A DNA stretch of 64,000 nt, from NCBI GenBank assembly GCA_020064725.1, contig JAGTWJ010000001.1, positions 62,001 through 126,000 on the forward strand, in the 5' to 3' direction. The position numbers were made by a program, and so were the translations under genes. The notes beneath the pieces are model-generated. The model saw only the letters and a program-made list of their open reading frames with translations. It ran no database searches and had not been told where the DNA came from. The DNA is from Drechslerella dactyloides (Eukaryota; Ascomycota; Orbiliomycetes; Orbiliales; Orbiliaceae). Shown here piece by piece: positions 40,960 through 51,396 of the stretch; position 1 is the first letter of the stretch, and every line of letters starts with the position of its first letter.

Positions 40960-43395
40960 TCAGTCTTCGCCCTTCCACATTTGACCCCGAGCGATAGCCT
41001 TATCGACGCCGAAGAGACGAAGAATAGCCTTCGTTGCGGGTCCTGGAGCATATTTTGCCAACTCGGCTTTCCGGTCTTCTTGCATCCTTCTATCCCTAAT
41101 CTTCTTTTGTTCAGCGCTTCGTTGCTTAAGTTCTTTCTTGACATCTCTTGGAGATCTGGTTGCCGTGCGCTCTACAGCTTGACGCTTGACTTTATTCGGA
41201 TTGCGTACTTTCAGTTGCTGATTTCCTTGAATTTTTGTTCCGTGGTCCTTATCCGCAGAGCCGAGTTCTCTCAGCCTCCATCCCTTCTTAAGCATCTGCG
41301 TGCAGATGTTTTCCTTGCAGATTGTCTGATCGGCTGGTGAGACTCCGAGCATGCGTGATGCCAGGCGGAAGATATAGCTTGCCCTTCTAGCAGCTGCATC
41401 GTATTGCGTGGCAATATCTGTCTCCTTCCCGCCTCCATCATCCGTTTCCCGCATTCTGTGGCTCCTTCGCTCCTGCATCAATCTTTCATCGTAGTCTAAC
41501 ATCAACTTTCCGAGCGTTTCGTCTCTTGCCTTCAGAGTCGTTTCATCACGTTCATTGATGAAAGCCCGGATCTCGGTACGGAAACCCCGAAAAGCTTCAT
41601 GGTGTAGTCCATCACAAAGGAAGTGAGAGCGGCCCCAAACTAAGGCCATGATCAAGTCAGAATGGTCTCGGCTCGAGGCATGACAACGAGAATTCCGTAG
41701 GAGGCAATGCCTGGCCTCTCGACAAAGGTCAGGGATGAGTTTGTGCTTCTTCGCCATCCAACTAGGAATTAGCCCTGTTCGATCAGGATATTTCACACTC
41801 TCCAGCTCGATGTCCTCTGAGGGATGCGGAATGTCGGTAGTGTAGTCTTCGTCGATAAGACTTGCTAGAATGCAATGGTCCTTGATGCAATGCTTCGAGA
41901 AGAATCCGAAATAGCTCTTGCTGACTCGATATTTTGTCATTGTTTTCTGGAGATACTGTCGAGCCCAACAGGAACAATTTTCCGACTGCTTTGGCTGAAC
42001 CTTTCTGAGATCTGTCCCAACAATCTTTATCTCCCATATGATAAGGAGGGCCTGTCGCATCTCGAGATCCTGATCTGGTGTAGCGTTGATGTACTTAAAG
42101 ACAGCAAATTGGAGAAGGTCACCTAGATCCTCTTCCAGCTGACCTGCCAGATCCTCACATAGTAATTCGACTGCTAGTTCGAGAACATTCAACTGGTGAT
42201 GAGTGAGATTGCTGAAATTCCGCGCCGTCTTCCTTTCAATGATCCCTGCGATCCTGTCGTTACTAATATCGTGGCCATGTTCGTGGAACAAGGCGCGATA
42301 TTCCGGGTTGAAGTAATGATCAAGATACTCGAGTCGATTCCATTGAGTCCTCATCAAATCAAGCAGTAATAGAACCTCTGCTTGGCCCTTCTGCAGATAG
42401 GCCCGAACGGTAGGGTTGCGGTTTGTGATCGGCACAAATAGATTTGAGCTGGTCGAGTCAAAGAGTATATGCTCGACATTGTCAGATATTGCGAGGGACT
42501 GTGGGGTGGAGCGACTTGAAAGCTTTCTGCTTTCCATGATGTGGAGCCGTTCCTTGTGGAAATTTGCGATCTCATACTGGAATCTCGGAGCATCAGCTCC
42601 GAAGCTCTCCTCGTCCAATCGGAGTGCGCGAGCAAGCTCTAATTGACGACGGACGGCCTTGCTCATGAGTGTATAGCTATCATCAAAGAATCTAGCATTC
42701 TCGACTTGGGGGAGTTGGTATTCGAAAGCCGGGGCCGGAGGTAATCTCTCCTTCCTTAAGGTCTGTGGGTCATGAACCTCATCGTCATCATAAGCGTCTG
42801 TATCGTCATCGTCGGTCTCGTCGAATTCAGCAATAGGCGTCATAACACGGTCCATATCAATAGTTAGATCATTCATTGGTTGATCCACATTCGACATGCT
42901 ATCTTCGTATTGAAAGCTGTCTTCCTCTCCATCATCGTCAGAATCATCATCAGGGCCTTTGATCATCAGAGGCTCATCGACGTTGAGTCCGGATGCTCTG
43001 AGCAGTCGCCTGGCCTCCTTCCTCTTCTCGTTCGCGAACCAGAGATTCATCTCTTCGTAGTATTCATCGTCGTCGACCCGCCGGCGGTGCTCGATCGCTG
43101 GAAGAGCGATCTCATCTGGTACAATCGGCAACTGCAGGTGTTTGATCTTGGCTAGAGAAGCACGGTCAACAAGCATGTATTCTTCTTTGTAAAGGGGGTC
43201 ACCCGCACGCGGATCGCCATCTGAAACGAGCCATGGATTCGATGGTCGATTCGGATGACCAGGAGGCAGAGTACTGTTTGCATCCATCAACTCCCAGGCG
43301 ATTGCTCGAGGGTTGACATAGACAAAATCAGTGTTTAAGTCAAATCCAGGGCCGAATCGTCTGGAAAGCTTAGAGTCTCGACGTAAGAGTGCCAT
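40960..43395 (-). CDS. Unrecognised 811-aa protein
   Basis: Single intronless frame, ATG at 43395. Residues 1-140 are compact (FDLNTDFVYVNPRAIAWEL). Residues 145-210 are very acidic (GPDDDSDDDGEEDS and ETDDDDTDAYDDDE). A large helical globular part spans about 225-700, including Cys/His-containing patches (ENCSCWARQ, KHCIKDHCIL, CREARHCLLRNSRCH). The C-terminal 90 residues are basic and helical (RSPRDVKKELKQRSAEQKKIRDRR). I recognise no domain; the acidic and basic poles suggest a nuclear or chromatin-linked protein, but no motif proves it. No membrane helix. Translation is uninterrupted over 2.4 kb, which supports purifying selection. Confidence 0.7.
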   Translation of the reverse strand: MALLRRDSKLSRRFGPGFDLNTDFVYVNPRAIAWELMDANSTLPPGHPNRPSNPWLVSDGDPRAGDPLYKEEYMLVDRASLAKIKHLQLPIVPDEIALPAIEHRRRVDDDEYYEEMNLWFANEKRKEARRLLRASGLNVDEPLMIKGPDDDSDDDGEEDSFQYEDSMSNVDQPMNDLTIDMDRVMTPIAEFDETDDDDTDAYDDDEVHDPQTLRKERLPPAPAFEYQLPQVENARFFDDSYTLMSKAVRRQLELARALRLDEESFGADAPRFQYEIANFHKERLHIMESRKLSSRSTPQSLAISDNVEHILFDSTSSNLFVPITNRNPTVRAYLQKGQAEVLLLLDLMRTQWNRLEYLDHYFNPEYRALFHEHGHDISNDRIAGIIERKTARNFSNLTHHQLNVLELAVELLCEDLAGQLEEDLGDLLQFAVFKYINATPDQDLEMRQALLIIWEIKIVGTDLRKVQPKQSENCSCWARQYLQKTMTKYRVSKSYFGFFSKHCIKDHCILASLIDEDYTTDIPHPSEDIELESVKYPDRTGLIPSWMAKKHKLIPDLCREARHCLLRNSRCHASSRDHSDLIMALVWGRSHFLCDGLHHEAFRGFRTEIRAFINERDETTLKARDETLGKLMLDYDERLMQERRSHRMRETDDGGGKETDIATQYDAAARRASYIFRLASRMLGVSPADQTICKENICTQMLKKGWRLRELGSADKDHGTKIQGNQQLKVRNPNKVKRQAVERTATRSPRDVKKELKQRSAEQKKIRDRRMQEDRKAELAKYAPGPATKAILRLFGVDKAIARGQMWKGED

Positions 43396-43702
43396 TTGAA
43401 TTGCTTGCTAGCGCTGGTGATCACAAGAAAAAAAGTGTGTTCTGAATCAAGTTCTCAGAAGTGGATTTTTTAATAAGAGGGATCTGCGACAGGGTGCGAT
43501 CGCGACAGGTGCAGACGCTGATAGTTTGCAATCAGAAGTTGTGAGATGTATGTTTTGTTATTTGATGAAAATTTTTGAACGATGAATGGAAGGGAAAATA
43601 AATTTGGCGTGCTCGTAGCAATTGATCCGATGTCTAAAATAGTAGATAGAGCGCCAACAATATTTGCATTTGCTATAATACTAGTGAACTTCGATAAGAC
43701 TA

Positions 43703-44433
43703 TGGCGTACAAAATCGATCAAAAGATACACATTCGTTTTTTAACTAATATATGCATTCAATCTATCTCATGTATAAGAGCAACCCCCCTGCTAGCACAC
43801 ACCAAAACCTATACTATAGGTGAAATTTATCTATAAAATATTTAATTTTTAGGGGGTATGCTTAGTTATTACTGTCAAGCTGTGTAGTCTACTTTCTAGT
43901 AGAAGCCGGCCTAGTAAGCCGGCCCAGTAAGCAGCTGGTCCAGCAAGCAGCCGGCCCAGCAAGCAGGTAGCCTGCCAGCGAGTAGCAGCTGAGGCACCCT
44001 GACTATATAGCAGCTGGAGTGGATAACATATATGCGTCTGTATATGTATGTCTATATATATACTACTATTATGCTAGCTGCTTGCTGAATTGGCTTCTGT
44101 AGGCCTGGCACTGCCAACTTCTGGCTAGCTGGCTGGCTGCTAAGCTTGCTGGGCCGGCTGCTTGCTGGACCGGCTGCTTGCTAGGCTGGCTTACTAGGCT
44201 GGTTTCTGCTGGAGAATAGGCTGTGTAGTTTGATAGTAGTAATTAGGTATACCTTCTGAAAATTAAGTATTTTATAGGTGAATTTTATTTATAGTGTAGG
44301 CTTTGGTGCGTGCTAGCAGGGGGATTGCTCTTATACATGAGGTGGATTGAACGCATATATATAGTGAAAGCAGGGCACATATATTAGAAGATATTGAAAC
44401 GAATGCGTATCTTTTGATCGATTTTGTACGCCA
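43703..44433. mobile_element. TA-flanked inverted-repeat element (MITE-like), 731 bp
   Basis: The ends are inverted: left tggcgtacaaaatcgatcaa and its reverse complement at the right, each flanked outside by TA (43701-43702 and 44434-44435), as Tc1/mariner-type elements leave. Inside, the arms continue to match: cgatcaaaagatac, then ctcatgtataagagcaa, ccccctgctagcac, caccaaa-cctata-ctata and ctataaaata-ttaattt; the right arm carries a ~35-bp insertion. The centre (about 43880-44215) holds gccggcccagcaagc units on one side and the reverse form on the other, so the whole element can fold into one long hairpin. No coding capacity for a transposase. Best read as a non-autonomous DNA transposon (Fot1/Pogo or Tc1 type). 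Confidence 0.8.
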
Positions 44434-44435
44434 TA

Positions 44436-45207
44436 AATAGCCTCGTAACCGTTAACTAGTCAACTAGACAGTGCACTGCCCTCTGGCAAGATTCATGATA
44501 ACTATAATTCCATGTAACTTGGCCAATCGAGCGATCGAGTGATCACGTGGAAGTCGATTTACATATAGACCAGCTATATCCGATAACTGTAGCTCGTTGA
44601 AAAGACGATCCCCGTATTTTGTAAATACAGGAAACCATTCCATACACACTCTGAGGCTTCAACAGTATGAATGTCTGAATGTGGTCGCTGACTAGTGGGG
44701 ATTTCCTATCTCACAGTCAAGCTAGCTCGATCGCCCGTATAAGCCGAAACGTAGTCAAAACAGGAACCGATCTCATGGAACTGATCCACGGCTATCTAAG
44801 TCTGTGGCCAAGTAATCGAGATGCGTATCGACATATATTCGTACTACGAATGTCGTTCTGATGGCGCAAAAATATACAAATTATCATACAGTATTTTTTG
44901 CATTGGTAGGAATGTTGGAAAAGCCAGTGCACTATGTAGGATATCTGCTACCTGCTGTGAAAATATCAAAGCTCTCCAATGACTATTCAAACTAGGTGTT
45001 CCGATCCCAGGTTATCGTATGGAGTGCCAGCTTCTATCTCAGAGCAGTCCCGCTGTGACTGCTCGCAACCCCGATGGCACGCGCAGCTGCAAACTAGGCA
45101 CTACATTCTTGCGATGCCAGCCACGATAATCAAGTATCACAATACTTGATACCTTCTCGAAAATAAATCACACCAGTACATCCTCCACCATCATTACTCG
45201 TAGCTCT
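44436..45207. other. Intergenic, right of the inverted-repeat element
   Basis: No gene seen. Just before 45208 there is a CA/CT-rich leader (caccagtacatcctccaccatc) typical of a fungal 5' UTR. Confidence 0.45.
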
Positions 45208-45474
45208 ATGGCACGACCTCTCTTCAAATTATTACCGCATCGCCAGTACGACAATTATAAGAGCGACGTCTTTCGAACCCCTCACACATTAGCGGACGCC
45301 TACATCGTAACCCTCGGCATTACTTCTATCGCAATCGGGTTTCTTTTCGCTCTCTATTATTTCCACACATACCATCGGCCCGTTGTCTCTCGGTACGAAT
45401 TGAACTCTACGCAAGACTCCGACTCCGACGATTATTTCGATATTGCCGACATCAGCGATATCATTTACCCTTAA
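45208..45474 (+). CDS. Single-pass membrane microprotein, 88 aa
   Basis: ATG at 45208. One membrane helix at about residues 31-52 (YIVTLGITSIAIGFLFALYY), a basic/aromatic N-terminus (MARPLFKLLPHRQYDNY) and a Ser/Asp-rich acidic tail (TQDSDSDDYFDIADISD). Layout: signal-anchor with an acidic tail. No family recognised. The preceding leader sequence and the strict hydrophobic core argue for a real gene despite the short length. Confidence 0.5.
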   Translation: MARPLFKLLPHRQYDNYKSDVFRTPHTLADAYIVTLGITSIAIGFLFALYYFHTYHRPVVSRYELNSTQDSDSDDYFDIADISDIIYP

Positions 45475-45920
45475 TATTGTCTGATCTTCCCAGCGAAGAA
45501 ACAATCCTACACTTTTAGGTTAGCCACAACCCAACCTTTCGAGCTTAAACTCGTAACTGTTATGGTGTCCATTTAGCGGTATGCTTTTGAGACGATGTGC
45601 TTACATGCATTGCTGTATATAGGGTATGCTGCAGAGAATTAATTCTCCACTTATTTGTTCCTGTGAGCAAACCCAGCCAGATTCGCCCCGTTATGTCATA
45701 CTGCAGAACCTTTGGGCCTGTCAACAACCTAGTCTAGTATTTGCCCTCACTGTATGTAAGTCGAAGCCCAGTCTAGGGTCAACACTGTTGGACTTTGCCT
45801 GCTAATTTATATTGAGACTTCTGCCACCGTACCGCGACTAATTGACGGCATAGTCCGATCTCCTCGATTCGAGGATTTCTCAGTCGATTAGCTTTCGGAT
45901 AAGTGAACAAGATACGTACC
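45475..45920. promoter_or_regulatory. Intergenic, promoter side of the 858-aa gene
   Basis: 446 bp, no gene. The 858-aa gene's ATG at 45921 follows a short AT-rich leader. No specific site recognised. Confidence 0.4.
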
Positions 45921-48497
45921 ATGTCTGATAAGCAAGATGCCACCGGACGCGTTCCACCCAGCACGAAATCGGGACTGCCCAGTCGTAAGCCATATCAAAT
46001 GCCAGCAATGCGCCCGAAAGGATTTACGACAAATACCGCATCGACACCCTCCTCTCCTTCAAAGCCACCTGAGGACTACAACTTGAGTCGTTATGATCGC
46101 AAAAGGAGCTCCAAAGACAAGGAGCCCACGCCTTCCCAGGCGTCCATGGACTGGCGTGCTCGAGACGATAAAGTCAAGACAGGAGGGTCAAAAATCGGCA
46201 TTCTTGCGCCTAAGCGCATCCCTGCAGATCCGAGGAATTCCTTCAGCAACACACATGCACAGACGCCGATACCGGGGCCTTCCTCTAGTGCGCAACCGAA
46301 ACAGCGGAAAGAGTCAATGATAACCTATCCCGGCTCCTCACGCCCTGATCGTGGAAATCGGACCGGAACTCTAGGCTCTCCAGTCGGTACGCCGATGAAA
46401 ACGGAAGACCTCCACTCTCCAGGTCTCTCAACAACGGTTCATGGCTCTGAGACGGATGTGTCCCCCGAAACCTCATTCCAAAGCTCATCTTCAAAATCAT
46501 TGATGAGTCCGAAATCCAAAATACCTTTTCGGACTCCCATAAGAAATGTTCAGAAGCAAGAGCAAAGTCGGGTGTCCACTACTCCGGTGGGCCCCGAGTC
46601 TCCACAAGCGGGTTTTGTGAAGAAAATACACAACGAGGCCGCTGGTTCCAATGATTCTACAAGCACTGAGACTCTTCCCGATAAGAGTGCTTTGCCCGAA
46701 GATACACAAAAACGGGGAAATGGGAATGGAAAGGAAATCCTTGTAACTCCAGGATCTTTTAGCTCGGCTGTGAATGATAGTAAAGCTGCGAAAGCGGGTA
46801 AGAGTAAGAAAGAGGAGAACGAAACCCGGAATCAGGAGCTCCAGGCCTCAATCCAGAACGTGAATGCAACACCTTGGCCGAATCATCGAATCCAAATTGA
46901 CTTTGGACTCGACTCGCTGTTTGTTGATATTAAAAACATTGGTTTGGAGGAGCATTCAACTGCCTCTGCCAAGATCCAACCAGACGCGGGCTCTGCTAGA
47001 CAAGGTAGTAGTGACGATAAGATATCATCGGATAAAACTGCCGAGTCATCTCTGTCCATGCGTGTGAAAATGGCCGTTGAGGAAGTCTTGGAAGAAACCC
47101 TAGCGTACTGGCAGCCGGATTCCAAGAATGAGAGGCAAAAGGCGTCAAAAGATAGCAAATACGGCTGGAGAAATGTACTCAGAGATCTGAACGTCAAAGT
47201 GCACGGTGATATATACCGCAATCGATGCATGAATGATGACGACATTGCCGATTTGCTTGAGTTTCTTGAGATCCTCTGTCATGACTATGGTGTCCATTAC
47301 ACAATATCGCCCGAGAGTAAACAGACTGCAGAAGTCAGAAAATACATACAATCATGCCTCGGGACCTTTACCTCTTCAAATGACACCCATACCAGACGCC
47401 TTCAATTTTTAGTCACCAAATCAAACCTCCTTGGTATGCGCAAGAGTTTATGGGAACAAGAATTCCGAGCCAGTTGGGAGGCTACGGCACCAGAGTTTCG
47501 CCATGCCGTCACACAAGGCAATACTGTCATCCGGAATTACTACGCCCCAACGTCAGGTCACTGCATCAATATCTGTGAGTTTGATCGGGAATCTCAGAAT
47601 CGCGGTTACAAGCTGCTGCCGGATTTCAGGATCGAGATGAGTGGTGCCGTGAAACCCGTGCAGCGAGAGCCGGCAGAAGAAGAATACATATGGGGTGAAA
47701 GTAACTCCCTAGTAAACTCGCCACCTGGGACCCCTCCTGACAGAGTTCCCTTTAAGAGAGGCACCAAATTTGACGAAAGATGGTTCGACGAGAATGGAGA
47801 GTTCCAAATACCTGAGGACCCATTCTTTCTCATCAATGCCATCTCTCGACCACAAACGAAAAAGAATGACGATGAAAGCCTCATCGTAATTGACGCGAGT
47901 TTTGTGACTGCGATGGAACGATACATCGAGGAGTTCGCAGGGATTGTAGGTATGATCGTTGAGGAGATGGCACTCGAAGGGATAGCACTCAATTTAACAC
48001 ACTTCGGCGGCATCTCCAGTTTTCTAATGACAGAGCTCAAGTCAAGATTCGCCCTACATGAAAACGACTTGCTGGAGGGTATCGATAGCTTAAATTCGAT
48101 GGCAATCTTCGGCGCTATGTGGGATCAACTTTACGGCATGTTCAACGCCACTACGAAACAAATCACCCTTCAACCATATGTTGCAGAGCTGACTCGAAAG
48201 CTGTCCGGGCACCTCTCCCTCGTTTATTCTGAGCTTCAAAGGGATAATAGGGTGATTCTTGAGATCCAGGGTGGTATCGTTCCAACGGCGACAGAAACTG
48301 TAGCACCCATTACTCATGCTGCTCTCTCGACTTGTGCATTCTCCGCCGGGGACTTTGGGACTGTGCCCGTTGACAATCAAAGTACCAAGATGAATGCTGA
48401 GGGCTTGGATCGCGGTACGACCGACTTTGAAAATCTCGATCTTCAAGAAATTCCTGGTAGCTTATCAGGAGCGTCGCATGAGCGAGCCGATGGGTAA
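45921..48497 (+). CDS. Unrecognised 858-aa protein, disordered N-terminus
   Basis: The frame opens 18 bp earlier without an ATG; the ATG at 45921 has ideal context (TACCATGT). Residues 1-290 are Ser/Pro/Lys/Thr-rich and disordered (KSGLPSRKPYQMPAMRPKG, PKSKIPFRTPIRN). From about 300 on the protein looks folded: QIDFGLDSLFVDIKNIG, ETLAYWQPDSKNERQK, DIADLLEFLEILCHDYGV, RRLQFLVTKSNLLGMRKSL, VTAMERYIEEFAGIVGMIVEE, ELTRKLSGHLSLVYSEL. The last ~70 residues are again loose. No domain, signal peptide or membrane helix recognised. Uninterrupted 2.6 kb frame, no intron. Confidence 0.7.
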   Translation: MSDKQDATGRVPPSTKSGLPSRKPYQMPAMRPKGFTTNTASTPSSPSKPPEDYNLSRYDRKRSSKDKEPTPSQASMDWRARDDKVKTGGSKIGILAPKRIPADPRNSFSNTHAQTPIPGPSSSAQPKQRKESMITYPGSSRPDRGNRTGTLGSPVGTPMKTEDLHSPGLSTTVHGSETDVSPETSFQSSSSKSLMSPKSKIPFRTPIRNVQKQEQSRVSTTPVGPESPQAGFVKKIHNEAAGSNDSTSTETLPDKSALPEDTQKRGNGNGKEILVTPGSFSSAVNDSKAAKAGKSKKEENETRNQELQASIQNVNATPWPNHRIQIDFGLDSLFVDIKNIGLEEHSTASAKIQPDAGSARQGSSDDKISSDKTAESSLSMRVKMAVEEVLEETLAYWQPDSKNERQKASKDSKYGWRNVLRDLNVKVHGDIYRNRCMNDDDIADLLEFLEILCHDYGVHYTISPESKQTAEVRKYIQSCLGTFTSSNDTHTRRLQFLVTKSNLLGMRKSLWEQEFRASWEATAPEFRHAVTQGNTVIRNYYAPTSGHCINICEFDRESQNRGYKLLPDFRIEMSGAVKPVQREPAEEEYIWGESNSLVNSPPGTPPDRVPFKRGTKFDERWFDENGEFQIPEDPFFLINAISRPQTKKNDDESLIVIDASFVTAMERYIEEFAGIVGMIVEEMALEGIALNLTHFGGISSFLMTELKSRFALHENDLLEGIDSLNSMAIFGAMWDQLYGMFNATTKQITLQPYVAELTRKLSGHLSLVYSELQRDNRVILEIQGGIVPTATETVAPITHAALSTCAFSAGDFGTVPVDNQSTKMNAEGLDRGTTDFENLDLQEIPGSLSGASHERADG

Positions 48498-49706
48498 TAC
48501 TACTCGATAGGCAAAATCCACTTCGTTCGGCCCAATTGATTACTACTCGAAAGGGCCCTATCGCAACCTATAAGTGCACATACTCCTACGAGAATCAATT
48601 ACTCCAATTTTGCTTTCCCATCCCACTGTACAATTTCTCTTCCGGACTTGCTGCCGATCTATTCGCTTACTAGCGCAATTTTTGTTCGTTTTTATTAGTC
48701 TGTTACCCTGCTCCTTCTGCCCCGTCTCGATACCGTTCTAGTTCCCTATGCACACTCTAATATACTCGATATATTCTACTACCTTTATCACTTTTTAGAA
48801 CCAGCGGCGTGCATACTTATGCTCGTGTACCTAAAATAACTGACTTTGAGATTCTCGCATGCAATCCGTTGTCGATATATCATCTATATATTGACGTATA
48901 TAAATAGGACCCCAAAGTCAAGTAGAGAATCCCATCGTGAAATGTATTGGTTTGGCTTGGAAGACCAGGGGGGCCATCCCGAAAACCTCCGGTTATTTTG
49001 AGAATATTTTGAGTGTTCCTGACTCCTCTATTCCGCTTACTATTGAGAGTTGTCTCCTTCTCGCTGAATTGATGAATCGCTCTTGCATGAATCAAAGTAT
49101 GGATACGCTATTCTTAAATCTAAGGTCATGTCTCTTTTGAGTTCGTGGGCTTATTCACTAGCTAGTCTGAGTGGATATTGATAGGTACTTATCTCCAGGA
49201 CTGCCATTCTACAGATAGGTGGTTATTCAACATAGCTTGTCCTCTTTTGCTGCTTGCTTGTACTCGAATGCATCGAAACCACAATCCAGATCGGAGCCCG
49301 AGTATACAGCAATTCTCAAGTATACATCCTATTCAAGTTTAATTAGGTGTGGTGTGTGACAACACCTGCCGCTGGGGCTGCTGCGCAATGCAGTCTCGCG
49401 ACACAAAAAATATTCCCACAGCAACTGTCAAGGTGCTTCCGAGACTGCTTTCGAGCATTATTATCATCACATCAATCCCGACTTACCCGCGTCACATCCC
49501 AAGAATCTTCAGAAATTGATGCCATCTCGAGATCCCTCTCATTCGTCTCGCTGTAAGTTACAATCCAGGCTTCCCTCCCTACCTCTCTCCCCTAGCTTCT
49601 GGGCACCTTCTGGTGAAAGAAATCTAAATAATGGCGAGTCTACTATCCACGTCGGAGAACTTTCTGAAGGCTGAGACTTACTGATCCTGCCTTTATAGTG
49701 TCCACG
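48498..49706. other. Intergenic, 1.2 kb
   Basis: No credible gene. AT-rich patches around 48755-48800 and 48870-48905. A CT-rich leader with a gtaagt-type donor at 49552 suggests the 5' UTR (perhaps with an intron) of the following gene. Confidence 0.45.
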
Positions 49707-50447
49707 ATGGCAATGCACAAACCAAAACCGTCCATCGGTAGGATGCCACGCGATAACCACCAAGGCGTTGTTACCTCTAAGCTATCCACTTTCCCTCGCG
49801 GCGGTCCTACCAATCGCTTCAGAGGACGTCACGAAAGTACCAAGATGGAGCCCTCAGACATCATCCATCTGTTCATTACTATATGTGCTACGGTCATCTT
49901 CCTTACGGATTGCTTCTACTTCAACGAGACGACAAAGGCATGGCCTGCTCCAGTCAAACCCCCTTTCTCGATCGTCGTCTACATCGCCTATAGTTTCGTT
50001 TGCCGCTACACCATCTTTTACGTTTCCCGCAAACTGAAGTTCGAATGGCACGAAGAGCGCCCGCTCGCTAGTCGCGGGTTGCTGGAGCATCTTGGGCTCG
50101 CCGTCTACCAGCGCCAAGGACGTCGTCTTCGCCATATTACTCTTTGCCGCTCCATCTTGTGGAATGCGACCCAACTGGCAAGTTGCTGGATAACAATCGT
50201 CGTGCAGTGGTGGCGAGCGGAAACAGTCGATATGGATTCGAAAAATACACCCAGCATCTGGCCGAATCTGTATCGCTTAAGCGGTTCCAACCCATTTTGG
50301 CTTATCGATCTGAAAATCACGAGCTTTACCGACGGCAATCAAAAGAACAACAGATGGATGGTTCCCAAGCTTATCAAGTCACGAGCTTTGTATTGGCTTG
50401 ATTGCATGTTCGTCATTATACAGATTCTGGCCCATCACTATACCTAG
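49707..50447 (+). CDS. Unrecognised membrane protein, about 246 aa
   Basis: One frame from ATG 49707; the later ATG at 49845 (accaagATGG, MEPSDIIHLFITIC) is a strong alternative, since the first 46 residues are basic and unstructured. Hydrophobic helices: DIIHLFITICATVIFLTD, FSIVVYIAYSFVCRYTIFYV and a third near WNATQLASCWITIVVQWW, then WLDCMFVIIQILAHHY at the end. Between helices are basic/aromatic loops. The part after about residue 135 looks less regular, so an intron near 50115 is possible. No family recognised. Likely membrane-embedded; function unknown. Confidence 0.5.
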   Translation: MAMHKPKPSIGRMPRDNHQGVVTSKLSTFPRGGPTNRFRGRHESTKMEPSDIIHLFITICATVIFLTDCFYFNETTKAWPAPVKPPFSIVVYIAYSFVCRYTIFYVSRKLKFEWHEERPLASRGLLEHLGLAVYQRQGRRLRHITLCRSILWNATQLASCWITIVVQWWRAETVDMDSKNTPSIWPNLYRLSGSNPFWLIDLKITSFTDGNQKNNRWMVPKLIKSRALYWLDCMFVIIQILAHHYT

Positions 50448-51396
50448 GTACGATGATCCCCGTCATCGCCATTCGAGTCAATCAACTTGCAACTAATAAA
50501 GCTCGGACAGCTCCGGTTTAGAAGGAGTGTCTGCTGGCCAAGGGCAAGATGTTTAGTATCTCTTCTTAGGCTTCGATTACGCCTACCTTGAACAATGCTC
50601 TATCGATCTCGCCGAAGAACTATAAGCTAAGCTAAGAGGATGCGAATAAGGCTTAATGGTGTTCTAATTCTTGTACGCTATGCTCCGGAAACGCTGGTTG
50701 GGATAGCTGTCTTTTTGATTTTGTCATGATGCGGGAATGCAATACCATGAGCAGCTGCCTTTTCGTACTTTACAAAGATGAATTGCTATGCTGTAAAATT
50801 TCCTTGAAATGCACAGCTTCATAGCTAGCAGATGCTCCCTGTAGTTTTTCTCACATGTAGCTGAGGTGGGTCGCAAAGGGTAAACGTGTTGTAAGCGTTG
50901 CAAACGTAGCAGTCACGTGCCCTCGATATGTTTGTTTGACAGCGGTCGACGAGGCCTGTGCTCGAGCCGTGATCCGCCAAGCGAGCCCTCAACCGCAGGC
51001 ACCAATGAAGAGCACGCTCAGGGTGGGGACAAGACTCGAGATGTTCGAGCTGCTTCAATTCAGGGGCCCATTGCAATCCATCGTGATTCATACCAATCCA
51101 CGGGGCTGAGCATAATTTGGAAGGCCGGCCAATATGCCGGCCGCTGTTAGTCATTCGTCGTGCGCCAGCGCGAGCCAACGCTGCTTGGCTTAGTCACAAG
51201 GCTGAGTCGACTTGAATGGCGTCACCTGCTTTCGAGCGCCAACTAGATGAGGATCTATATATTCCACACGCGTCTTTGTCACAGGCCGTATTCCATATCG
51301 CGTCTTCAACTCCCGACTTCTTCACCGATTGCCTTCGTCTCTCATCAGGCGACCGTTCCTTCGGCTTCGACATCTCCAGATTCACACACTGGCATT
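50448..51396. other. Intergenic; possible promoter of F-box gene 2
   Basis: A minus-strand Cys/His-containing frame at 50825-51178 lacks support. A small hairpin (ggccggc...gccggcc) is at 51124-51141. No gene called. Confidence 0.4.

Noticed and set aside
43582..43836. Plus-strand frame entering the inverted-repeat element
   Set aside because: Chance frame across a transposon boundary.
50825..51178. 117-codon Cys/His-containing minus-strand frame
   Set aside because: Irregular composition and an open competing frame on the plus strand; no family pattern.
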